From: Elusimicrobia bacterium GWA2_51_34
Lineage (GTDB): Bacteria; Elusimicrobiota; Elusimicrobia; Elusimicrobiales; UBA9959
Length of the DNA stretch: 45,208 nt
Direction: 5' to 3'
NCBI GenBank assembly: GCA_001799565.1
Contig: MGTS01000041.1
Location: 17,211 to 62,418 of the forward strand
Below the pieces are notes generated by a model. It saw only the letters and a list, made by a program, of their open reading frames with translations. It was not told the origin of the DNA and did no database searches. Made by a program: the position numbers and the translations under genes. Position 1 is the stretch's first letter, and the number at the start of each line of letters is the position of its first letter. Of this stretch, positions 8,165 to 16,142 are shown piece by piece.

Positions 8165-9697
8165 TTACCAGGAACTTTTTAACTCGCCTATTTCGTTCTG
8201 AACGGCGTCAAGGATCTCGCACTTTCTGACGGCCTCGGTTATAGCGTTATGGTCCGTAAAAAGCGGGCGGTCCTCTTCCAGATGCTTGACCGCATTACGT
8301 ATGGCTCCGTGCGCGGCGCGCGTGCCTTTCCCCACGGAGAAGTCCCTGAAATCCACGGCCTGCGCCGCGGCTATCATCTCTATGCCCAGAACGCTTTGGG
8401 CGTTATCCAGTATCTGCCTGGTTTTAAGCGCCGCGTTCATGCCCATGCTCACAAAATCTTCCTGATCGGCGGCCGCGGGGATGGACTGTATGCAGGAGGG
8501 CGCGCTCAATATGCGCTGCTCAACAATCAGCATGTCCGCGGTATACTGGCTGAGCATGAGTCCCGAAAACATCCCGGCGCCTTTGGTTAAAAACGCGGGC
8601 AGACCCACGCTTAAGGCAGGGTTCAGCAGGCGGTTCAGACGCCTTTCGGACAGCACGCAGACCATGGTAACGCCCGCGCCTACCATATCAAGCGGCATAC
8701 TGACAGGCGTTCCCTGGAAATTGGCGCCGGTAAGCACCGTGTCGCTGTCCGGCAGAAAAATGGGATTATCGGCTACGCCGTTAAGCTCTATTTCAAACTG
8801 CGCGCGGGCGTAAGCGAGGTGGTCCCTGAAAGCGCCTATAACCTGGGGCGTTGAACGCATGGAATATGCGTCCTGCACTTTCACCTTCAGTTTCCCGGTA
8901 ACCAGGTCTGAACCAGCCACGACTGAACGGATGTTGGCGGCGGAGGTTACGGCGCCTTTAAAGCCCCTGAGCTCATGAAGACGGCTGTCATACGGCTTCA
9001 TGTTGGCCATAAGCGCCTCAAGAGACATGGCCGCCGTTATTTCAGCCTGCTTAACCCAGCGCTCGGCGTCGTAAATTTCAAGACAGCCCATGCCGGTGAT
9101 CAGGTTGGAGCCGTTTATGGCGGCAAGGCCGTCGCGCGCTTCCAGCCCCGGAACAGGTATGCCCGCCTTCGCCATGGCCGCTTTGGTGGGCATGCGCTCG
9201 CCTTTATAAAAGCTTTCGCCCTCTCCCATAAGAGACAGAGCCAGCTGGCTCATTGGAGCCAGGTCTCCACAGGCGCCTACGCTGCCTTTCTCGCAGACAA
9301 CCGGCGTAACCCCTTTATTCAGCATGTCCACATAGGTCAGGGTTATTTCCGGCCGGCAGCCTGAATGCCCTTTACTGTGAACGCTTATGCGGCCCAGCAT
9401 CGCCGCGCGCACATGCTCTATGGGGCAGGGTTTGCCGATTCCCGCTGCGTGATTGTATATCAGATAACGCTGAAATTGCTTTACCTGATCGTCGGTGAGC
9501 ACCATTTCCGAAAATTCGCCTATGCCGGTATTGACGCCGTACATTATCTCATGAGCCGAGATCTTTTTCTCAAGCATGGCTCGGCATTTTCTGATACGCG
9601 CCACCGCCTCAGGGGTTAATTCCACTTTCCCGCCCTGGCGGGCCACCTTTACAACATCCTCAATAGTAAGAAAACCTCCGCCCACTTTTATAGTCAT
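8165..9697 (-). CDS. hutH: Histidine ammonia-lyase with Cys in the MIO triad
   Basis: First step of histidine breakdown: removes ammonia from histidine to give urocanate. The ATG at 9697 is chosen (510 residues) because AAGGAGAG precedes it at 7 nt; the longer frame from TTG at 9727 starts inside a repeat arm. From this start the active-site residues fall at P. putida positions: Tyr53 (YGVNTG), His83 (NHAAG), Asn195 (AINGSN); Tyr278 and Arg281 (DAYSMR) are shifted by two. The cofactor triad is Ala142-Cys143-Gly144 (SVGACGDLAPM), where nearly all family members have Ala-Ser-Gly; codon TGT at 9269-9271. Later, EDFVSMG stands where classic HutH has EDHVSMG. Adjacent hutU supports histidine as substrate, but the variant residues leave room for another amino acid. 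Confidence 0.9.
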   Translation of the reverse strand: MTIKVGGGFLTIEDVVKVARQGGKVELTPEAVARIRKCRAMLEKKISAHEIMYGVNTGIGEFSEMVLTDDQVKQFQRYLIYNHAAGIGKPCPIEHVRAAMLGRISVHSKGHSGCRPEITLTYVDMLNKGVTPVVCEKGSVGACGDLAPMSQLALSLMGEGESFYKGERMPTKAAMAKAGIPVPGLEARDGLAAINGSNLITGMGCLEIYDAERWVKQAEITAAMSLEALMANMKPYDSRLHELRGFKGAVTSAANIRSVVAGSDLVTGKLKVKVQDAYSMRSTPQVIGAFRDHLAYARAQFEIELNGVADNPIFLPDSDTVLTGANFQGTPVSMPLDMVGAGVTMVCVLSERRLNRLLNPALSVGLPAFLTKGAGMFSGLMLSQYTADMLIVEQRILSAPSCIQSIPAAADQEDFVSMGMNAALKTRQILDNAQSVLGIEMIAAAQAVDFRDFSVGKGTRAAHGAIRNAVKHLEEDRPLFTDHNAITEAVRKCEILDAVQNEIGELKSSW

Positions 9698-9711
9698 AAA
9701 TAAACTCTCCT
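9691..9711 (-). promoter_or_regulatory. Ribosome-binding site deciding the hutH start
   Basis: On the minus strand AAGGAGAG is followed by 7 nt (TTTATTT) and ATG at 9695-9697. This is a much better initiation site than the TTG at 9727, which has only repeat-arm sequence upstream. Confidence 0.75.
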
Positions 9712-9720
9712 TGGATATAA

Positions 9721-9864
9721 GCCACAAGTCTCAAGTCACAGGTCACAAGTCAGAGAGGAAGTGTAAACTGAAGAAAGATAGTTTAAGATTCAGTCTCTTC
9801 TCCACCTTTAGTCTTCAATAAATCGGTCTCTTGCTTGTGACATGTAACCTGTGACTTGTAACCT
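9721..9864. repeat. Intergenic element F, inverted copy of element G
   Basis: Positions 9742-9864, read on the minus strand, align with 10463-10583 on the plus strand along their whole length (123 against 121 bp, roughly 85% identical by hand). Both begin AGGTTACAAGTCACAGG and share the core ACTAAAGGTG...TGAATCTTAAA...TATCTTTCTTCA. Terminal arms are tandem GTCACAAGT units. The end of the element overlaps the exonuclease stop codon (9863-9865). Confidence 0.85.
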
Positions 9865-10459
9865 AATATGCTCTTCCGCAGCTTTTTTTAACCAGGTCGC
9901 CTACGGTGGCGGCCCCGCTCTTCTTGAAAGCGGAAATAAAATGCTCAAAAATCTTTCTGGTCATTTCCACATCGGCTAGCGCCCTGTGCCAGTTTTCGTT
10001 TGAGAGGTTAAGTTCCGTGGCTATAGTGCCAAGACGGTTATTGGTAAATTTCCAATGACCGCGCGCTATTTCAAGTGTATCCACCACCGGCAACCGCTCC
10101 GGGAATTTAAGCCCCACCCTGGAAAATTCCATTTTTAAAAAATTCATATCGAAAGGGGCGTTGTGAGCCACTATCACAGAACCCTCCAGCAAATCCAGAA
10201 GCTTGGGCGCCACCCCCCCAAAGGCGGGGCTCTGGCGCACCATGTCGTCCGTGATGCCGTTTATCCTTGAGGCTGTAGGCGGGATGGGCCCGCCGGGGTT
10301 TACAAGCGAGGAAAACTGGTTTACGCGCGCGGCGCCTTTAAAGCCTATAAGCGCCACTTCGCACACCCGCGCGCGCTCCGGAGAGAGCCCTGTGGTTTCC
10401 ACATCAATAAAATTAAAAACAGCTTCGTCTATGTTTTGATCAAGCATGGCGGCAGTCAT
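9863..10459 (-). CDS. DEDDh 3'-5' exonuclease (DNA polymerase III epsilon-like)
   Basis: 198 residues, a stand-alone DnaQ-fold exonuclease. Exo I is FIDVETTG with metal ligands Asp19 and Glu21, Exo II is VAHNAPFDMNFL, and Exo III is HRALADVEMT with the general-base His and final Asp. That makes the DEDDh type, as in the proofreading subunit, RNase T and the exonuclease domains of Gram-positive PolC. Whether it proofreads or trims RNA or DNA cannot be told. Starts at ATG 10457-10459 (another Met at codon 5); no clear Shine-Dalgarno sequence. Both ends abut inverted copies of the same repeat element (F and G), so the gene is bracketed like a cassette. Confidence 0.85.
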   Translation of the reverse strand: MTAAMLDQNIDEAVFNFIDVETTGLSPERARVCEVALIGFKGAARVNQFSSLVNPGGPIPPTASRINGITDDMVRQSPAFGGVAPKLLDLLEGSVIVAHNAPFDMNFLKMEFSRVGLKFPERLPVVDTLEIARGHWKFTNNRLGTIATELNLSNENWHRALADVEMTRKIFEHFISAFKKSGAATVGDLVKKSCGRAY

Positions 10460-10462
10460 ATC

Positions 10463-10688
10463 AGGTTACAAGTCACAGGTCACATGTCACAAGCAAGAAA
10501 CCGAGTACCGAAAACTAAAGGTGAGAGAAGATTGAATCTTAAATTATCTTTCTTCAACTTACACTTCCTCCCCCACTTGTGACAAGCCTATGGCAGTGAC
10601 TCTGGCCTGTCGCGGGCCTATGGCGCTGTCCGCGACTGTGCCGTATCAGGGCCTATGGCCGACAAACGGCTTTGAGACTTGTGACTTA
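10463..10688. repeat. Intergenic element G with nested modules
   Basis: The first 121 bp (10463-10583) are the inverted homologue of element F. A second block follows (10584-10672), containing GTGCCGTATCAGGGCCTATG, related to the interior of element A, and three copies of the CCTATGGC motif. A final arm AGACTTGTGACTTATA at about 10673-10688 covers the stop codon of the DUF3307 gene (10686-10688). It looks like one element inserted beside or into another. Confidence 0.8.
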
Positions 10689-11399
10689 TATCGCTCCGTA
10701 ATAAATATAGCGGGTCCAAAAGCCGAAAAATACCGTAAGAACCACGCTGAAAGCGATATTTAAAAGCGACAGGTCTATAATGCGTTTTCTCCGTATGTAA
10801 AATATCTGAAATATCCAGGCGGCGGCAAAAGGCGTCCACCAGTAGCCGGCAACAAAAAAGAAAGCCCACAAAACCAGACGTTCAAAAATCAAAAAATATT
10901 TCACGTCAAAATTGGGGAACTGCGTGTCGTACATGTCTTTTTCAATAAAATAAACCAGCACCGTGGTCACATGGCTGACCAGCACCAGCATGACGGCGAC
11001 GCCTATCCATTTTTCCGGCATAAGAAAACCATGTCCCGGATATATCATGGGCGAAATCATAAAAAGCACATATATATGAAGGAACTGGTCCACCAGAAAA
11101 CTTACCGTCCCGTCGCGGTAGGAGAGGTGTTTCATGCTGTATATGCGCACCTCATCTATAAAAAAATGGACAACGAACATCAGCGTCAAAGCCAGCCAGC
11201 CATTGACTTCAAGCGGGCCAAGGCGGAACCAGACAGAACCGACTGTGTTCCATGTGAGGGCGACCGACACAAAAAAATGCGTAAAACAGTGAAGAAGCAT
11301 GCCATAGACGGATTTACGCTTTAAACTGTTCACAAAGTTGAACTGCAGCGTAAAGTCCGCCAGCAAATGGGATAAAACCAGCCGCCAGAATATGGTCAT
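10686..11399 (-). CDS. DUF3307 multi-pass membrane protein
   Basis: 237 residues, strongly hydrophobic with about six or seven membrane segments. The N-terminal half has the DUF3307 pattern: a first helix containing LVLSHLLADFTLQ, then LLHCFTHFFVS and VVHFFIDEVRIY, with conserved His and Asp inside the helices. The function of the family is unknown; the buried His/Asp residues suggest metal or substrate handling in the membrane. The ATG at 11399 has no obvious Shine-Dalgarno sequence. It follows the cyclase gene with a repeat element between. The last codons meet the terminal arm of element G. Confidence 0.7.
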   Translation of the reverse strand: MTIFWRLVLSHLLADFTLQFNFVNSLKRKSVYGMLLHCFTHFFVSVALTWNTVGSVWFRLGPLEVNGWLALTLMFVVHFFIDEVRIYSMKHLSYRDGTVSFLVDQFLHIYVLFMISPMIYPGHGFLMPEKWIGVAVMLVLVSHVTTVLVYFIEKDMYDTQFPNFDVKYFLIFERLVLWAFFFVAGYWWTPFAAAWIFQIFYIRRKRIIDLSLLNIAFSVVLTVFFGFWTRYIYYGAI

Positions 11400-11400
11400 A

Positions 11401-11517
11401 GTTAGTAAGATGCGAGTACGCGGGTAGGCTAGTAGGCTTTAAGCATGCCAATTTACCCGCCTGCAAGCAGTAGTCTTCCCCGGCCTACCAGCCTACTAGC
11501 TTACAAGCCTACCAGCT
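11401..11517. repeat. Intergenic inverted-arm element J (unit GTAGGCTAGTAGGC)
   Basis: Left arm about 11401-11440 (GGGTAGGCTAGTAGGCTTTA...) and right arm about 11481-11517 (CCTACCAGCCTACTAGCTTA...) are imperfect inverted copies of a CTAGTAGG-type unit. Same family as the elements at 13874-13957, 17421-17520 and 33083-33180. It fills the gap between the DUF3307 gene and the cyclase gene. Confidence 0.7.
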
Positions 11518-11528
11518 TCTCATAATCG

Positions 11529-13712
11529 CTACTTCGAAGTCATATTAAACGTGCCGTCCCATTCTCCGGGAACAGCGGCCGAGTATTTTTCGGCCAACTC
11601 CAGATAAAACCTGGAAGGCCCGTCCTTTGGCGCGGCTGCGAGCGCCGCTTCAAAGGCCTTGTGCGCCTTGCCATAAGCGCCCTTATAGAACTCCTCAAAA
11701 CCCTCATTGTACGCCTCAAGCAGTTTCTTACTTGCCGCCGGCAGCTTGCCCTTGCGCGCCAGCGGCTCATACACCTTTACAGGTATCGCTTTGCCAACCA
11801 CCCGTATCTGCCCGAGCTGCCTGGCTTCCAGGAAATTCTTCGCCTCCCCATAAGTATATTCGCTCACCATTATCTTTGAATGGAAGTACTTATTTGCGCC
11901 TTCAAGACGTGAGGCGAGGTTTACCGAATCGCCCATTACGGTGTATGAAAGCCGGGTCTTGGAACCCATGTTGCCGACTACCATGGGGCCGGAGTTAAGG
12001 CCTATGCGCGCCGAGGGCTTTATCGAGAATTCCGTGAGTTCCGTGTTTAAACGGTCTATTTCCAGCATGCAGTCAACCGCGGCAAGGCAGGCAAGTTTGC
12101 GGTGGTCTTTCTGGTCAAGCGGGGCGTTCCAGAAAGCCATTATACAGTCGCCTATGTATTTATCCACCACTCCGTCATGCTTCAGTATCACGTCGGTCAG
12201 GCCTGAAAGGTAATTGTTGAGCATTTTGGTGAGCTGCTCAGGCGTCATTTTCTCGGACATGGTGGTAAAGCCGGCTATATCAAGGAAAAACGCCGTCATA
12301 TCGCGCTTCTCTCCGCCAAGAGAAAGCCTGGAGGGGTCTTTGGTTATGATCTCAACCACTTTAGGCGACAAGTACTGGCCGAAGGTGTTCTTTATCCATT
12401 TCTTCTCACGGCCCTCCATTATGGCCTTGTAGACGGTCATAAAAAGGAAAGGGATAATAAGTGAGATGGCCGGCGTAAGGTATGGCAGGTTATAGAGACG
12501 GAAGAAAAATAAAAAATTCAATAACATCAGCAACGCCAGCGTGCCCACCGCTACGAACGTTGAAATTTTAATGGACATTCTTGCCATGAAGAAAGGCAGC
12601 CACATAAGAAAAACGCACAAAAGCACCACCCACCACCTGTTAATGGAGCGCAGAAAGTCGCCGTTAAGAAGGTTGTCTATAACATTAGCGTGCACCTCAA
12701 CGCCGGGCCAGGTGGGAAAAAACACCGAAGGATAATGGTCATACGCGCCTAAAGCCGTGGAACCCACAAGTATAACTCCGTTTTTCACGGCGGCCTTCTC
12801 TTCGGGCGATAGCCTGCCTTCCAGAATATCCGCCACGGACAGATATCTGTAAACCCCGCTGCCGGTAAGTTCTTTGCCGTCGGCGCTTTTACGCTCCTTC
12901 TGGGGCCAGCCCGGGTGGAAACTGCGCTCCACAGGATATCTGAAATTTATATAAACGGTATCCCTGCCGAATTTCTGCTCCATCTCATGAAGGGGTTTTT
13001 TGTCGTAAATTGAATATGCAGCCGCGGCAAGCAGCGGAAGATTTATTCCCGCGCATTCGTCTTTGCAGCGTTTCTTTATTTTCAGCGAATCGTAGGAAAT
13101 TTCCGGGTCAAAAAGGTAAACCCTGCGTACCTGGCCGTTGGATTCAAGCGTATAGTCCACATTGGGGTACGAAATATACCTGCTGGCCTCTCCAAGGCCC
13201 GGAATCGGATAAATTATACTGTTGCTCTCCGTATCCATGGCCACCAGCGCGGAAACATTGCCGGCCTTTTTAACCGCCTCCACAAACACCCTGTCGCTGG
13301 CCGGGTCTTCCCGGTCCTTGTCAAAAAATAAAACATCAAGCCCGATGGCTCCCGCCCCCATATTACTGAGCCTTTTGATCAGTTCCGCGTGATACTTGCG
13401 CTTAAAAGGGTAGCCATATTTTTTCACGGTGTAACCGTCCACCGCGGCTATACTGATTCGCGGGTCAGCCGGCTTGTTGTATTTGTCGCCTATCCAGAAA
13501 GTATAATCCCCGGCGTGCGGGGTAAAAAACGCCTTGGCGTAAAAAGGCATGTAAATCCTGAAATCCTCCCACTTGTTTTCCATGGCCCTGATCCACCAGC
13601 CCTTGGAAAGCGTGGAGTCCATAAGGAAACTGAAAAGGATAAACAAGGTGAAAAATATATTGAATATCAGCAGAGTGTTCCTGCCGGGTTTTTTTGAAGT
13701 TTTCTCACTCAT
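11529..13712 (-). CDS. CHASE2-domain class III adenylate cyclase
   Basis: 727 residues, an inner-membrane receptor cyclase that would make cAMP. After one N-terminal membrane helix (about 13-30) comes a large extracytoplasmic CHASE2 domain (about 80-345; DPRISIAAVDGYTVKKYGYP, VGSTALGAYD). Three membrane helices follow at about 360-430, then the catalytic domain (about 470-640). Metal-binding Asp478 (FLDIAGFTTMSE) and Asp522 (KYIGD), adenine-selecting Lys518 and Asp595 (MGDSVN), and transition-state Asn598 and Arg602 (NLASRLEG) are all present, so it should be active and ATP-specific. The last 70 residues resemble a TPR-like helical pair. It sits beside a large sensor kinase; no cAMP receptor is visible in the window. 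Confidence 0.93.
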   Translation of the reverse strand: MSEKTSKKPGRNTLLIFNIFFTLFILFSFLMDSTLSKGWWIRAMENKWEDFRIYMPFYAKAFFTPHAGDYTFWIGDKYNKPADPRISIAAVDGYTVKKYGYPFKRKYHAELIKRLSNMGAGAIGLDVLFFDKDREDPASDRVFVEAVKKAGNVSALVAMDTESNSIIYPIPGLGEASRYISYPNVDYTLESNGQVRRVYLFDPEISYDSLKIKKRCKDECAGINLPLLAAAAYSIYDKKPLHEMEQKFGRDTVYINFRYPVERSFHPGWPQKERKSADGKELTGSGVYRYLSVADILEGRLSPEEKAAVKNGVILVGSTALGAYDHYPSVFFPTWPGVEVHANVIDNLLNGDFLRSINRWWVVLLCVFLMWLPFFMARMSIKISTFVAVGTLALLMLLNFLFFFRLYNLPYLTPAISLIIPFLFMTVYKAIMEGREKKWIKNTFGQYLSPKVVEIITKDPSRLSLGGEKRDMTAFFLDIAGFTTMSEKMTPEQLTKMLNNYLSGLTDVILKHDGVVDKYIGDCIMAFWNAPLDQKDHRKLACLAAVDCMLEIDRLNTELTEFSIKPSARIGLNSGPMVVGNMGSKTRLSYTVMGDSVNLASRLEGANKYFHSKIMVSEYTYGEAKNFLEARQLGQIRVVGKAIPVKVYEPLARKGKLPAASKKLLEAYNEGFEEFYKGAYGKAHKAFEAALAAAPKDGPSRFYLELAEKYSAAVPGEWDGTFNMTSK

Positions 13713-13739
13713 TTTATCGCCCCTTTAAAGGTTTTTCCG

Positions 13740-13957
13740 AAACCGGACCGTCTGCTAGTTAGAACTGAAGAAGTATAAAATTTCAGCGCTTCAACACTGG
13801 CTTGACACGGCACAACCGCAGGCTAGTCAATTCTATTAAACAAAAAGCCGGTAAACAATATCCCTTGTCAGAAAGCTGGCAGGCTGGTATGCTTTCAGAG
13901 AACTCCTACAGCAGGCCTACAAGCATACACGCCTGCCGGCATACCGGCAGAGCTTAG
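13740..13957. repeat. Gap between histidine kinase and cyclase with a family-2 element
   Basis: Inverted arms at about 13874-13896 (AGCTGGCAGGCTGGTATGCT) and 13913-13957 (GCCTACAAGCATACACGCCT...). The stretch around GGCTGGTATGCTTTCAGAG and CCTACAAGCATAC matches the element at 33107-33150 almost base for base. CTGCCGG-CATA-CCGGCAG (13933-13950) is a small hairpin. Upstream, 13740-13860 holds a weak GACACGGCACA motif resembling the interior of element A and nothing else that I recognise. Confidence 0.6.
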
Positions 13958-13961
13958 TAAC

Positions 13962-16001
13962 TCACCCGCGCGCGGGCAGACGCAGCACGAATCTGCCGCC
14001 CTGGCCCGCCACGGCCTTTATTGTGCCGCCGTGAAGTTCGGTTATTTTTCTTGCTATGGCAAGCCCCAGGCCGAAGCCGGTTTCACCCGAAGAACCCGCC
14101 TTCAGGCGCTTGTACTTCTCAAATACCGCCTCAAGCTGGTCCGGCGGTATGCCCGGGCCGGTGTCAGACACCTCAAAAACCAGAGAACGGCCATCGGCCC
14201 TGGCAGAAGCTCTTACTTCCCCCCCCGCCGGGGTGAATTTCCAGGCATTGGAAAGCAGGTTCTCTATTACCCTGCGCAAAAGAGAACTGTCGGCCGTGAA
14301 CTCCGTTTTTTTGGCGCCGGCGGCGTCAACTTTAAATTTTATATTTTTTTCTTCAAAAAGAGCTTTAAAACTCTCCGCGGCGGAAACAAGAAAATCAGCC
14401 GCGTTTATTTTTTGCAGGTCAGGCTTAAGCTGGCCGGCCTCCATGCGGGAGATATCAAGAATATTTTCCAGCAGTTTAAAAAGCCGGTCACTGGAATCTT
14501 TCACGCTCCTCACATAACCGGCTTGTTTAGCTTCGGGAGCGAATTCGCGCTCAAGAAGCTTTATATAGCCCTGCATGGTTAAAAGCGGAGCGCGCAGGTC
14601 GTGCGCCACGGAATGAAAAAACTCCTCTTTAACCCGCTGCACTTCCCGCTCAAGGGTAATATCGCGCAAAACCATGAAGACGGCCGGGCGCTGGGTTTTT
14701 GAGGACAGCACCTGCAGACTTGAACTGTAACTTTTTTTATTTCCGTCCTCTCCTCCGACGGTTATCGGTCCGCCCTTTGCTTTCGCTTTAAGCGCCATTA
14801 AAGAGCGGATCTTGCCGCTTACAGCCTCCGAGCCGGCCCCCGACTCATTTTTCCCCAGGCCAAGCATACCGCGGGCCGAAGTATTTGCGTAAAGCAGCTC
14901 GCCCCGCAGATCGCAAAGAATAATAGCGTCGTGGATAAGGCTGATAAGCAGTTCAAGCTTGCTTTTTTCGTCAAAGATCTTTTCAAGCTGAAGACCGTGA
15001 TAGCGGTCGGATTCCTTCATCATGTAATTGAAAGCGCCCAGCAGGGCGTCCAACTCGGAAATGCCCGAAAATTTATCCACCGGCGTTTTGAAATCCTGGC
15101 GCGCCACCCGCGCCGCCCCGTCAGCCAGAGCCTCAACCGGCCCCGCCAGGCGACGGCTGAAAGCGAGGGCCGCAAAATAAAAGCTTGTAATTATAGCAAG
15201 CAGGAAGAACGCCATCAGCCAGGTTATCCGGCTGACGCCTGAAAACGCCTCGGCCCTGTCCTGGAGAGTTACGGCGTAAAGGTCAAAACCGCGCGCCTTT
15301 TCTATGGCCCCTACGTAACGCGCGCGGAGGCCGGTAAGAAAAAATATTTTTTCTTTTTTCCGCTCAAGCACGCTTTTAAGTTTTTCCCTGCTTAAATCGT
15401 CAAAACGGCGCCAGACGGACACAAAATTTCCGTCCCCGTCGGCCACCAGCACGCCGCCCGAAGCCCCCAGGCGCTGAGCTTCCAGTTTTGAAAAAAGGTC
15501 GCGCATATTGACCAGCGCGAAAGCGTAGTAGCCGCCGCCAAGCGGATACACCAGCCGGCACACCGGCATGTCAAACAGCAGTTCGAAACGCCCCGCCTGG
15601 TATAGTCCCGTAGCCGCCGCTTTTTTAAAAAGCGGCTCGTCCCCCAGATCAATATAGCCGAAAAGTCTTTTAAATTCAGGAGCGCCATCTCCGAATATTT
15701 CGCGGCCGTCAGGGCCGGTAAAAACCAGAAAAATAAATTCCGGATTACGCCGCAGCGATTTCTGAAGATTCTCCCTGGTTATGTACGAGTCGGAGGGGCC
15801 CCACATGTTTTCAAGCCGTCCGGCCAGTTCGCCTGTTTTCTGCTCTACAAGCAATGCCGCCATTTGCGACACATTTTCATGCAGCGTAAGGATGTTTTTT
15901 TTCGCGGCTGACTGGTAGTAATAAAGTAAAAAACCGGCAGGAATTATAGGGACAAGGCCCGCGCTGATAACTATAAGCAAAAGTTTATTCAACAGTTTCA
16001 C
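13962..16001 (-). CDS. Membrane sensor histidine kinase (extracytoplasmic sensor, HAMP, PAS, HisKA, HATPase)
   Basis: 679 residues. GTG start at 15999-16001 with AAGG 7 nt upstream. Membrane helices at about 6-29 and 258-282 enclose a 230-residue extracytoplasmic sensor, probably Cache-like. A HAMP linker (about 283-335) and a PAS-like domain (about 345-450, DAIILCDLRGELLYAN) follow. HisKA has the phospho-accepting His467 (HSVAHDLRAPL). The HATPase has the N box (ENLLSNAWKFTP), G1 (DTGPGIPP) and G2 (GFGLGLAI). No response regulator is adjacent; the nearest is the orphan receiver 17 kb away at 33210. The ligand is unknown. Confidence 0.92.
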   Translation of the reverse strand: MKLLNKLLLIVISAGLVPIIPAGFLLYYYQSAAKKNILTLHENVSQMAALLVEQKTGELAGRLENMWGPSDSYITRENLQKSLRRNPEFIFLVFTGPDGREIFGDGAPEFKRLFGYIDLGDEPLFKKAAATGLYQAGRFELLFDMPVCRLVYPLGGGYYAFALVNMRDLFSKLEAQRLGASGGVLVADGDGNFVSVWRRFDDLSREKLKSVLERKKEKIFFLTGLRARYVGAIEKARGFDLYAVTLQDRAEAFSGVSRITWLMAFFLLAIITSFYFAALAFSRRLAGPVEALADGAARVARQDFKTPVDKFSGISELDALLGAFNYMMKESDRYHGLQLEKIFDEKSKLELLISLIHDAIILCDLRGELLYANTSARGMLGLGKNESGAGSEAVSGKIRSLMALKAKAKGGPITVGGEDGNKKSYSSSLQVLSSKTQRPAVFMVLRDITLEREVQRVKEEFFHSVAHDLRAPLLTMQGYIKLLEREFAPEAKQAGYVRSVKDSSDRLFKLLENILDISRMEAGQLKPDLQKINAADFLVSAAESFKALFEEKNIKFKVDAAGAKKTEFTADSSLLRRVIENLLSNAWKFTPAGGEVRASARADGRSLVFEVSDTGPGIPPDQLEAVFEKYKRLKAGSSGETGFGLGLAIARKITELHGGTIKAVAGQGGRFVLRLPARG

Positions 16002-16020
16002 GGATAAACCTTGATCAACG

Positions 16021-16140
16021 CTGTCTTAGGCCATATTTTAGATACGGCTATCGCCATAGGCCATAAGCCTTAGGCCGTACACAGAAACCTTATATCTTTC
16101 ACCGTAAAAGCCTATGGCATACGGCTTAAAGCTTATGGCT
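16021..16140. repeat. Intergenic element M (unit GGCCATAAGCCTTA), homologous to element N
   Basis: Left arm 16026-16080 (GGCCATAAGCCTTAGGCCGT...) and right arm 16108-16140 (AAGCCTATGGCATACGGCTT...) are inverted copies. The stretch 16036-16064 (TTTTAGATACGGCTATCGCC...) matches the minus strand of 33731-33759 at 27 of 29 positions, and AAACCTTATATCTT recurs there as well, so M and N are two copies in opposite orientation. Confidence 0.8.
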
Positions 16141-16142
16141 TT

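Noticed and set aside
9698-9727. Longer HutH start (TTG at 9727)
   Set aside because: It lies in a repeat arm; the ATG at 9697 has a strong Shine-Dalgarno sequence and puts active-site residues at their standard numbers.
9721-10690. Regularly repeated GTCACAAGT units as a CRISPR-like array
   Set aside because: Units are 7-10 bp, degenerate and contiguous, with no spacers of even length, and the arms pair with an inverted partner. No cas genes are present.
13713-13961. A small gene between the kinase and cyclase genes
   Set aside because: No open frame with a start signal; the gap is accounted for by a repeat element and unrecognised sequence.
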